This document shows positions 17,159-24,159 of a DNA stretch of 42,461 nt, one piece after another (positions within the stretch are counted from its first letter, which is position 1; the number at the start of each line of letters is the position of its first letter). Below the pieces are notes generated by a model, which worked only from the letters and a program-made list of their open reading frames with translations, was not told the DNA's origin and did no database searches. A program made the position numbers and the translations under genes. The stretch lies in assembly GCA_964632995.1 (NCBI GenBank), contig CAZWDL010000063.1:1-42461 (forward strand), in the 5' to 3' direction. This DNA is from CAZWDL01 sp964632995 (GTDB lineage: Bacteria > Bacteroidota > Bacteroidia > Chitinophagales > Saprospiraceae).

Positions 17159-17293
17159 ATTGCACGCAGGGCTCGCAGAGGACGGAGAGCGTCCATATTC
17201 TTTGCGTCCTCTGCGCCTCCGCGTGCAATTATGCCGACGATAAATGTCGGCATATACCGACTTAATCGGTTTGAGAAGCTTCTCAAACCAATT
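17159..17293. repeat. Three consecutive palindromes after the Asp-box gene
   Basis: The first is an imperfect inverted repeat of 26 and 25 bp (17159-17184 with 17205-17229): ATTGCACGC pairs with GCGTGCAAT and CGCAGAGGACG with CGTCCTCTGCG. The second is a 9-bp stem, TATGCCGAC (17230-17238) with GTCGGCATA (17246-17254). The third is a perfect 22-bp palindrome centred on AAGCTT (17268-17289), extended by AAT/ATT (17264-17266 with 17291-17293) after one mismatch. Together they could form an extended structured 3' end for the 14208-17099 transcript. Confidence 0.65.
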
Positions 17294-17367
17294 TACGTCG
17301 AGTATAAATTTGGCGCTTTTTCTTTACACGCATCTTATAAGACAGGCTCATCTCCCCGCCTCCTGCT

Positions 17368-17796
17368 TCACCCTCCCACCATCGCCTTCATCTTCAATGC
17401 ATTCTCTACCGCATAGCCCTTGTAGGTGTTGTTAAAATAGGCGAACCACTCCCCTACTTCCAGGTCATCCATTCTGTTGAGCCATTTCCGGAGTTCCTTT
17501 TCATTGTAATCATACTGGTACCATTCTTCCGACTTGCCGTGAAAGCGCAGGTAGGCGTAATCCGTTGTACTGAGAGTATCCTCGGGCAGGCCTTCCGGGG
17601 CGGAGATAATGCAGAAGCCTACATCATACCGGCGAAGGATATCGTAATAAGGCTCATCGAACCAGGATTTGTGACGGAATTCGATGACGTTACGGAAATC
17701 ACGGCTGAGTGCTTTGCAAAAATTCTCCAAACGCTCTTCGTCACCGTGTAGAATGGGATGCAATTGCCAGAGTACACAGCCTATCTTTTTCTGCAT
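17368..17796 (-). pseudogene. DUF72 family protein, 5'-truncated
   Basis: The 142 residues match only the C-terminal part of DUF72 proteins: GCVLWQLHP, VIEFRHKSWFDEPYYDILRRYDV, YAYLRFHGK, LRKWLNRMDDL, WFAYFNNTYKGYAVENA. Intact members have about 230-260 residues, and the N-terminal barrel half (roughly 100 residues) is missing. The frame is open upstream only to a stop near 17829 and that short stretch is not DUF72-like. The break lies just before a pair of 25-bp direct repeats (17844 onward), so an insertion or deletion probably removed the 5' half. A functional short form starting at 17796 cannot be excluded but would lack half the fold. Confidence 0.8.
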
Positions 17797-17843
17797 GACT
17801 GCTACGTGATCGTAAATTGAAGAATATCAGAGATTTGATGTTA

Positions 17844-17930
17844 GGAAGTGGGAAAGTTTACCCGCCCCGGCAGCAGGAGGGACGAGCGGAAGTGGGAAAG
17901 TTTACCCGCCCCTCGTTGCCTCGGGGCGGG
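17844..17930. repeat. 25-bp direct repeats plus hairpin
   Basis: A 25-bp sequence beginning GGAAGTGGGAAAGTTTACCC occurs at 17844-17868 and again exactly at 17888-17912, 44 bp apart. The second copy ends in CCCGCCCC (17905-17912), which pairs with GGGGCGGG (17923-17930) around a 10-nt loop. The repeats abut the broken end of the DUF72 gene, so they may be the scar of a lost or degenerate element (inference). Confidence 0.7.
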
Positions 17931-18090
17931 CGGAAGGACTAAAGAAGCTCATCGAACCCGAAAAAGAGCGTAATTCATTCTATGAAATGGAAAAGGAAAA
18001 AGGAAGTTTGAAGCCGGAATGTTGCGTAATGTCTGTATTCTTCCGACCCCGGCCTCCTTCGTCGGTATGGGGCTACCTATAGTCGCTTCC

Positions 18091-18130
18091 GCCCGCCCAT
18101 GTGTGGGTCGGGCAAGCCTTCCGGCTTTTT
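18091..18130. repeat. Two adjacent hairpins downstream of typA
   Basis: GCCCG-CCCA (18091-18099) pairs with TGGG-T-CGGGC (18104-18113) with one bulge. Directly after it AAGCC (18114-18118), loop TTCC, GGCTT (18123-18127) is followed by three more T. On the plus strand the second looks like a weak intrinsic terminator, but the adjacent gene (typA) reads on the minus strand, where the T-run is lost. It may serve as a structured 3' end of typA. Confidence 0.45.
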
Positions 18131-18170
18131 GCCTATCACCAGGGGCAGTATAAGCTGTCAAAGCAGCTGC

Positions 18171-19982
18171 TTACCCGGCGAAGGCTTTGTTTTTGGCGCG
18201 CTTGCGATCGTTCTCTTTGAGGTAGATCTTGCGCAGGCGAATCGATTCGGGTGTAACCTCCACGTACTCGTCGCCCTGAATATATTCCAGTGCTTCTTCG
18301 AGGGAGAAGCGTTGCGGTGGCACGAGACGCATTTTGTCATCGGAGCCGGAGGCGCGCATGTTGGTCAGCTTCTTGGTCTTGGTGAGGTTGACCACCAGGT
18401 CGCCGGGACGGCTGTTTTCGCCGACCACCTGTCCTTCGTAGATCTCCTCATTGGGACCGACGAAAAACTTGCCCCGGTCCTGCAGGTTATTGATGCTATA
18501 AGGAATCGACTTGCCGGTTTCCATGGAGATCAGGGAGCCGTTGATACGCTCCGGAATCTTGCCTTTGTAGGGCTGGAACTCCAGAAAACGGTGATTCATG
18601 ATCGCTTCGCCGGCGGTAGCCGTCAGCATCTGGCTACGCAGGCCGATGATACCGCGTGAGGGAATTTCAAAGCGCAGCAGCATGCGGTCGCCTTTGGGCT
18701 CCATCGACAACATGACGCCCTTGCGGCGGGTCACCATTTCAATGGCCGTTCCCGAAACCGACTCGGGCAGATCGATGTTCAACTCTTCCACCGGCTCGTG
18801 CTTAACGCCGTCGATTTCCTTAAGAATGACCTGCGGCTGGCCGATCTGCAGTTCATACCCCTCCCGGCGCATCGTCTCAATAAGTACCGCCAGGTGCAGC
18901 ACCCCACGACCGAAAACGCGGAAGGTATCGGCCGAACCGGTCTCCTCCACTTGCAAGGCCAGGTTTTTCTCCAGCTCCTTCATCAGGCGCTCTTTGATGT
19001 GGCGCGAAGTGACATATTTACCTTCTTTTCCGAAGAAGGGCGAATTATTGATGGTGAAGACCATGCTCATGGTCGGCTCGTCGATAGCGATAGTAGGCAG
19101 GGCCTCGGGGTTTTCCGAATCGGCGATAGTATCCCCGATGTCGAAACTTTCCAGACCGTACAGGGCGCATATTTCTCCGGCTTCCACGCGCTCGACCTCT
19201 TTCTTTTCAAAACCGTCGAAGACATAGAGACCGCGAATGCGCTGCTTCTCTACGGCGCCATCCTTTTTGACGATCGCCACCTGCTGCCCGTTCTGCAGGC
19301 TGCCCCGCTGTACGCGGCCGATAGCCATTCGGCCCAGATAATTGCTGTAATCCAGGGAGGTAATCAGCATTTGCAGATTGCCCTCTTCCACTTCCGGGGC
19401 CGGGATGTGCTCGATGATGGTATCGAGCAAGGGAGTGATATCATCGGTTGGCTGACGCCAGTCCTTGCTCATCCACCCGTATTTGGCCGAACCGTAAATC
19501 TCGGGGAAGTCGAGCTGCTCTTCAGTGGCATCGAGATTGAACATCAGATCGAAAACCGCCTCGTGCACCTCTTCCGGCGTACAGTTAGGCTTATCGACTT
19601 TATTGATCACCACGATGGGCTTCAGGCCCAGTTCGATGGCTTTTTGCAGTACAAAGCGCGTCTGCGGCATCGGTCCTTCAAAGGCATCGACAAGCAGCAG
19701 CACGCCGTCGGCCATATTGAGCACGCGTTCCACTTCGCCGCCGAAATCACTGTGACCCGGTGTATCGATGACGTTGATTTTGACATCCTTGTAAGTGATC
19801 GACACGTTCTTCGACAAAATAGTGATCCCGCGCTCGCGCTCCAGATCGTTGTTGTCGAGGATCAGCTCACCGGGCTGCTCGTGCTCAGCAAACAACTGGC
19901 CGGCGAGCAGCATCTTGTCGACGAGGGTCGTCTTGCCGTGATCGACGTGGGCAATAATGGCTATGTTTCTTAATTCTTTCAT
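18171..19982 (-). CDS. typA: Ribosome-associated GTPase TypA/BipA
   Basis: A 603-residue translation-factor GTPase, the usual length. The G1 motif AHVDHGKTT is at about residues 11-19, G3 DTPGH at about 75-79, and G4 NKVDK follows. Domains II (GRMAIGRVQRGSLQNGQQVA) and the EF-G-like III and V (VFGRGVLHLAVLIETMRREG, EPKGDRMLLRFEIPSRGIIG) and the BipA-specific C-terminus (VGENSRPGDLVVNLTKTKKL, RASGSDD) are all present. BipA binds the ribosome and helps 50S assembly and growth under stress or cold. It is monocistronic with a possible -7 box at 20068-20075. Confidence 0.97.
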   Translation of the reverse strand: MKELRNIAIIAHVDHGKTTLVDKMLLAGQLFAEHEQPGELILDNNDLERERGITILSKNVSITYKDVKINVIDTPGHSDFGGEVERVLNMADGVLLLVDAFEGPMPQTRFVLQKAIELGLKPIVVINKVDKPNCTPEEVHEAVFDLMFNLDATEEQLDFPEIYGSAKYGWMSKDWRQPTDDITPLLDTIIEHIPAPEVEEGNLQMLITSLDYSNYLGRMAIGRVQRGSLQNGQQVAIVKKDGAVEKQRIRGLYVFDGFEKKEVERVEAGEICALYGLESFDIGDTIADSENPEALPTIAIDEPTMSMVFTINNSPFFGKEGKYVTSRHIKERLMKELEKNLALQVEETGSADTFRVFGRGVLHLAVLIETMRREGYELQIGQPQVILKEIDGVKHEPVEELNIDLPESVSGTAIEMVTRRKGVMLSMEPKGDRMLLRFEIPSRGIIGLRSQMLTATAGEAIMNHRFLEFQPYKGKIPERINGSLISMETGKSIPYSINNLQDRGKFFVGPNEEIYEGQVVGENSRPGDLVVNLTKTKKLTNMRASGSDDKMRLVPPQRFSLEEALEYIQGDEYVEVTPESIRLRKIYLKENDRKRAKNKAFAG

Positions 19983-20067
19983 ATGTGTAAGCCTCCAACG
20001 GCTTGTTTTCGATTGACAGGAAAAACCTTATAACAGGATTGGCCCCGTCCCGGTTTCAAACAAACCG

Positions 20068-20075
20068 CAAAATTA
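20068..20075 (-). promoter_or_regulatory. Possible -7 box for typA
   Basis: The minus strand reads TAATTTTG, a match to TAnnTTTG, 85 bp before the typA ATG. No clear TTTG lies at the -33 position, so the call rests on one element. Confidence 0.4.
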
Positions 20076-20101
20076 GGACTTTTTTTGAAAGGAAAGAGGA
20101 G

Positions 20102-20272
20102 ACTAGTACACCGTGTAATAAATTTTTTAACATTTTGAAGGGCTCTTTTTCCCTCACTCTTCGTTGCGTGCTCGCCTTCGTAGCTTAAGGCTACGAGGCT
20201 CCGCAGCGCCTTGATTGAGGAAAAAATCCCCTCGTTCAAAATGCTAACTAACTTAATACACGGTGTACTAGT
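20102..20272. repeat. 171-bp near-palindromic element
   Basis: The ends ACTAGTACACCGTGTA (20102-20117) and its exact reverse complement TACACGGTGTACTAGT (20257-20272) define it. After one mismatch the pairing resumes and continues through CATTTTGAA (20131-20139) with TTCAAAATG (20235-20243), then less perfectly through CCTCACTC/GATTGAGG to a centre at CGTAGC-TTAAG-GCTACG (20179-20195). The whole element can fold into one long hairpin. No open reading frame or target-site duplication is evident. It looks like a miniature inverted-repeat or palindromic element lying between typA and the type IX-secreted protein gene. Confidence 0.75.
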
Positions 20273-20299
20273 GCCTTCAACACCAAGTGAACTTGCTTT

Positions 20300-20521
20300 T
20301 TTCCGGCGATGCGGGGGGCGCTTCGCCCGCCGGCCTGTAGGGATCGGGGTGCTACACTGCACCCCGATTATGGGGGCTCATTCGCTGCGCTCACTCGCTG
20401 AGGGGAGGATTCGCCGGGGAAACACCTGGACCAGCCCCCCTCAGCGAGGCGATAGCCGAGCCCCCACCGCCCTGAAGCAGTTGCTTCAGGCCCCCACAGG
20501 CCGGCGAGCGAAGCGTCGCCA
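20300..20521. repeat. Cluster of nested inverted repeats
   Basis: An outer imperfect repeat pairs GCGCTTCGCCCGCCGGCCTG (about 20317-20336) with the stretch around 20498-20520 (CAGGCCGGCGAGCGAAGCGTC). Inside it lie ATCGGGGTGC (20343-20352) with GCACCCCGAT (20359-20368); TGGGGGCTC (20371-20379) with GAGCCCCCA (20458-20466); CTCGCTGAGGGG (20394-20405) with CCCCTCAGCGAG (20437-20448); and CCTGAAGCA (20471-20479) with TGCTTCAGG (20482-20490). The result resembles a multi-branched RNA fold. It starts 13 bp past the stop of the 20534-23014 gene. Confidence 0.75.
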
Positions 20522-20533
20522 AACCCATCTAGC

Positions 20534-23014
20534 TCACCGCTCGATGAGCAGCCGCCGGCTCATTGTTTCACCGGCGTTGGTCAGTCGGAGCAGGTACAGG
20601 CCGGCCGGCAGGTGACTGATGCTCAGCTCGACCTGGTTATCCTGTGCGCGGTAGTGCAGGGGCACCTGCCTGCCGGCGAGATCGTAGAGGTGCAGCTGCG
20701 CGTTCCCGAGTTTTCCGGGCGCCAGCAGGATGACCTTTTCGCGGGCAGGGTTGGGAAAGAGCGTCAGTCCGCCCTCGCTTTTGGCGGCGTCCATCAGTAC
20801 GGTGCGCACCTCCGAATAAGTGACCGTACCGTCCAGATCTACTTGTTTGAGGCGGTAATACGACAATCCGGGCAAAGGCCCGGCATCCAGCAGCTGATAG
20901 GTTTTGGTCTCCTGCCGGTCCCGCCCGTCGCCGGCGATCTTTTCGATGGCTTCGAACTGCTTGCCGCCGGCGCTGCGCTCGACAAAGAAAGCCGCGTGGT
21001 TGAGCTCGGTAGCCGTCGCCCAGTCGAGCCGCACCCGGTTGGCCGCTGGCTCGGGTGTGGCAGTGAAGTAAAGGAGTTCGACGGGGAGGGGGTTGGCTCC
21101 TCCGGTTATGTTACCAAGCGTGAACAGGCCGAAATTCGTAAAGGCGCCGGAAGTTATACTCCCGGCAGGAGCGCCACTGCCCGGTCCTCCAAGGTCTTCC
21201 CAGGCTGCTCCCCCTATATCAGAACGAACGACAACCAATTCGCTTCCATTGACTACACCATCCCCGGTATCTGTTCCGTAGAATAATTCCACCTCCGCCG
21301 AGTTGGTAGTTACCGCACTGTTATCACGCGTGATTTTCCAATATCGAATATCCGAAACCCGGTCGACTGTCCCAGGCAGGCTGCGCCCTAGATCTGCAGC
21401 AGAAGAATTGATGACCTCTCCAAAATATTGCACATTTCCAACATTACTGTGCGTCAAGGTGAGTATAAAGGGGCGCCAGCTGCCGGATCTCCCCACCGGA
21501 AAATTTCGCGATGTGTTGGCTACACTGGAATTCACTACATATCTCATGGGACCATTGACGTAACTCGTGCTGCTCCCAATAGTCGTAACAGCATTGGCCG
21601 TTAAGGTTAACTCCGTCGAATTGTCGGTATTAATGATCCCTTGTGTGAGAATGAGGTTTGTTCCCACGCGGATGGGGCCGTTTAGCGTCAATTCACCGGA
21701 AGTATTCATTTCCAGATCATAAATATTAAGCGCAACCCCCGTATTATTCACCGACTGCGGCTGATTACCAGCAATTACAACTACCCCGTTACCGGAGTTG
21801 GTCGCCGGCGTAAAAGAGATTTGGTCGACGGCCCCGGAAACGGTGATATTCCCTTCGAAAATATTATTCCCCTGATAGGCGACCTGAATACGCCCGGTAG
21901 CATTGTTATTAAAAGTGGTATTCCCCTGAAACTGATCGGGAAATACATTGGCCAGCCGCCAGAGTTCATCGGAGTCATTATTGAAGGTCACCTCTCCAAA
22001 GGTATTGCCGCCCTCCCAGTTTTGGAGACCGCCACCGGTTTTTGTAAAAGTAGTGGTTCCGGTAACCTCGCCGAAACTACAGGAGTTGCTGACGTCAATG
22101 TCAGGCGCCGTAAAAATGCCGCCGCCGTCGAAAGTAGAACCGTCGAGGGTAATAGCCGTAAAAGCTTCTGCATTAAAAGTGCCACCGAAAGAAGAATTTA
22201 TAACGGTTAGAAAAGTTGGCGTTAAAATCTCATTTACGGCTGTTCCTAATTGAGTGACATTGTCGAGTTGAAATACAGAATTCAAAGGAGGATTTACCTG
22301 GCTCGTTAAAAAGTCTCCTATTATTCTTCCTCCGGCGGCAATCGTCGAAGCGCCGCCGTTCTCTCCAAATATGATTCCACTCGCCGTAATCGAATGTTCC
22401 AGATTAATATTGCCGTTGAAAACACTATTTCCTCTGGCGGCAATGGATAATGCGCCCACTCCCAGGTTATTAAACGCAACGGTGCCGTTGTAGGTATCCC
22501 CTTCTTTATGAGACATGGTAAGCCCCCCGAAGCCGGAAATAGTAAAAATGGTATTGCCGTTGAACGTATTGCCTCCCCAGCATACCTGATCCCCACTGTT
22601 ACCGCTCTTCGTAAAAGTCATATTGCTAAAGGTGGCACGTTTGAGCTCCTTAATCTCATTCATTTCAACCGTGCCGTTTAGTAATGATCCGCCGGTAATA
22701 TTAAGTACGCCATCTATTCCGAGTAAGTTTCCATTTAAATTGATGGTTCCTTTCGACATCTCCAGGCTTCCCACAGCCTTAGGAGCCGTAAGAATAAGCG
22801 CAGGTGCATTTTGGTTATTAAAGCGGATGGTATCACCGGAGACCGGATAACCGGGAGCAGGCGCCATCCCCATGGAATTCCAGTTTCCGGGTTCATCCCA
22901 GTCGTTCTCTGCGCCAGGAGTCCCACCAGTCCAAGTGTAAGTGGTCTGTGCATGAACAAAAGGAAGAAGAAAAATAAAAAGAGTGAAAAGTAATAATAGT
23001 CCTCTCATAGTCAT
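20534..23014 (-). CDS. Secreted protein with type IX sorting domain
   Basis: An 826-residue exported protein. The signal peptide is residues 1-22 (LLLLFTLFIFLLPFVHAQ). Residues about 25-470 are a repetitive, Asn/Gly/Thr-rich beta region (NGNTIFTISG, FNGNINLEHS, FEGNITVSG) typical of adhesin-like beta-helices. A module with FPVGRSGSWRPFILTLTHSN follows, then LYFTATPEPAANRVRLDWAT-type fibronectin-like sequence. The last 77 residues (about 750-826) are a type A sorting domain: LTLFPNPAREKV, LYDLAGRQV, LPAGLYLLRL, and the basic end. It should be secreted by the type IX system and attached at the surface. No secretion-machinery gene is in the window. A full promoter lies upstream (23053-23084). 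Confidence 0.93.
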   Translation of the reverse strand: MTMRGLLLLFTLFIFLLPFVHAQTTYTWTGGTPGAENDWDEPGNWNSMGMAPAPGYPVSGDTIRFNNQNAPALILTAPKAVGSLEMSKGTINLNGNLLGIDGVLNITGGSLLNGTVEMNEIKELKRATFSNMTFTKSGNSGDQVCWGGNTFNGNTIFTISGFGGLTMSHKEGDTYNGTVAFNNLGVGALSIAARGNSVFNGNINLEHSITASGIIFGENGGASTIAAGGRIIGDFLTSQVNPPLNSVFQLDNVTQLGTAVNEILTPTFLTVINSSFGGTFNAEAFTAITLDGSTFDGGGIFTAPDIDVSNSCSFGEVTGTTTFTKTGGGLQNWEGGNTFGEVTFNNDSDELWRLANVFPDQFQGNTTFNNNATGRIQVAYQGNNIFEGNITVSGAVDQISFTPATNSGNGVVVIAGNQPQSVNNTGVALNIYDLEMNTSGELTLNGPIRVGTNLILTQGIINTDNSTELTLTANAVTTIGSSTSYVNGPMRYVVNSSVANTSRNFPVGRSGSWRPFILTLTHSNVGNVQYFGEVINSSAADLGRSLPGTVDRVSDIRYWKITRDNSAVTTNSAEVELFYGTDTGDGVVNGSELVVVRSDIGGAAWEDLGGPGSGAPAGSITSGAFTNFGLFTLGNITGGANPLPVELLYFTATPEPAANRVRLDWATATELNHAAFFVERSAGGKQFEAIEKIAGDGRDRQETKTYQLLDAGPLPGLSYYRLKQVDLDGTVTYSEVRTVLMDAAKSEGGLTLFPNPAREKVILLAPGKLGNAQLHLYDLAGRQVPLHYRAQDNQVELSISHLPAGLYLLRLTNAGETMSRRLLIER

Positions 23015-23052
23015 TTGGCTTAATTATTCACGGAATCAAAGAATTTTATATT

Positions 23053-23084
23053 CAAAAGTAGAGCAATAAGCCAAATAAAGCAAA
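23053..23084 (-). promoter_or_regulatory. Bacteroidota-type promoter of the type IX-secreted protein gene
   Basis: On the minus strand TTTG (23081-23084) is followed after exactly 20 nt by TACTTTTG (23053-23060), matching the TTTG-N19-21-TAnnTTTG pattern. The ATG lies 39 bp downstream. The upstream 23085-23150 stretch is strongly AT-rich, as in promoter-boosting regions. This is the best complete promoter I see in the window. Confidence 0.7.
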
Positions 23085-23374
23085 AGTTAAATAAATCAAA
23101 TTTAAAATATTATTTTATTGAATAGAAAGAATTCTTCATAGCAATTTTTTTCACAAATGAGGGGGAGCGTTCCCGCCTTGAGAAGAAAGGTTGACCAGGA
23201 GAGCAAACAGCATTGCAGAAAGGGGAAACTGGAAAGGTACTCAAGCAATAGCGGGGGTAGAAGAGCGGACTCAGGCGTATACCCGACGTAAACTGCGGGG
23301 GTCTCGAAGATCGCTTTGCGACTTTTCTCAGCAGAATAATTTACCGCAAAGCCTGGCAAACAGGAGTCATTACG

Positions 23375-23404
23375 AAAAAAGCCGGTCTCTTTTTGAGAAC
23401 CGGC
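23375..23404 (-). terminator. Intrinsic terminator of the 91-residue gene
   Basis: On the minus strand a 9-bp stem with one bulged base (GCCGGTTCTC, loop AAAAA, GAGACCGGC) is followed directly by six T. It lies 48 bp past the stop of the small minus-strand gene, so it is a well-placed rho-independent terminator. Confidence 0.85.
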
Positions 23405-23452
23405 TTGCAGTCAATTTGGATATGTTAATGGAAGTATCCGGGATTTTGTTCC

Positions 23453-23728
23453 TCAGTGCAACTGAAATCCCTGTACGACCTGTGTATTGGTTTGCGAATT
23501 CAGGACGAGGTCTACATCGAGGGTACAGCGTTCGAACTGCACCTTGTAGGTTTCTTTTACGTGATTGCCGTTGAGGGGCGCCTGTCCGAGCCGGGAGAAC
23601 CCGAGGAAGGCGCCTACTTCGTCGCGGAAGCCCAGCATGAGGTCTTTAATGTCCTGCAGGGCGTTGTTCTGTTGTTCCTTGTTGAGCAGGCCGACGGTCA
23701 GGGCGAGTTTTATTTTTCGGATGTTCAT
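23453..23728 (-). CDS. Small conserved-looking hypothetical protein
   Basis: A 91-residue protein I do not recognise. It begins MNIRKIKLALTVGLLNKEQQ and has an amphipathic helical first half (NNALQDIKDLMLGFRDEVGA), then a likely beta part (KETYKVQFERCTLDVDLVLN). There is no membrane span or signal. The case for a real gene is the well-formed terminator just downstream on the same strand and sensible amino-acid composition; the opposite-strand frame is less protein-like. No strong Shine-Dalgarno sequence is seen, as is usual in this phylum. It stands alone between ftsZ and the type IX-secreted protein gene. Confidence 0.6.
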   Translation of the reverse strand: MNIRKIKLALTVGLLNKEQQNNALQDIKDLMLGFRDEVGAFLGFSRLGQAPLNGNHVKETYKVQFERCTLDVDLVLNSQTNTQVVQGFQLH

Positions 23729-23954
23729 GATTATGGTACGTTTAGGGGGTCGGGTAGTATGTGATTTTCAATTATTTAACTTTAAAAAGAGGGAAGTTGT
23801 TGTGGGGGGGAGAATTAATGATATGTTAAAAGTCTTATCGATTGTTGGGGGGGCGACAAATGGGAAGAGGAAGCGGGAGGGAAGGTGCCATGCTCTTGAG
23901 GTTGGGGCTGAAAATTTTGAGTTAATGCCGGTGCAAATACCGGGTAAAACGATT

Positions 23955-24114
23955 ATTCCGGCGGGCGGTATTAAATCAAAATTTTGGGAGTTCTGCTCTG
24001 GGCGAAGTGCTTCGATTTGCTCTTGAATTCGGAGCCGAAAGTATTGCCTTAAGGCCGCCCGCCGGAATGATCAATTTCAACCAGGATTAACGGCGGCCTT
24101 AAGGCAATACTTTC
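23955..24114. repeat. Overlapping competing inverted repeats downstream of ftsZ
   Basis: A 23-bp perfect inverted repeat has arms at 24037-24059 and 24092-24114 (each containing GTATTGCCTTAAGGCCGCC or its complement) around a 32-nt spacer. A second, 14-bp perfect inverted repeat pairs ATTCCGGCGGGCGG (23955-23968) with CCGCCCGCCGGAAT (24055-24068). The two share 24055-24059 and cannot form together. They lie 46 bp past the ftsZ stop in the ftsZ 3' region; neither has a T-run on the minus strand. The rest of the gap to 23729 holds G-rich runs and no gene. Confidence 0.75.
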
Positions 24115-24159
24115 AACCCCAAACACCAAGTGCAAAATGAAGAAGCCAGGGGGGCTGCC

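Noticed and set aside
17844..17930. CRISPR array
   Set aside because: Only two repeat copies with a G/C-rich spacer and no cas genes in the window.
20279..20290. ACACCAAGTG near both palindrome regions (20281-20290 and 24122-24131) as a shared element border
   Set aside because: Only 10 bp match and the flanks differ; this can be chance.
20211..20615. 134-codon plus-strand open frame over the palindrome cluster
   Set aside because: It runs through nested inverted repeats and into the type IX gene end; Arg/Leu-rich composition reflects the repeats.
23803..23876. G-rich runs (two 7-G tracts plus GGG groups) as a G-quadruplex
   Set aside because: Loops of 8 and 10 nt make a stable quadruplex unlikely, and no gene feature depends on it.
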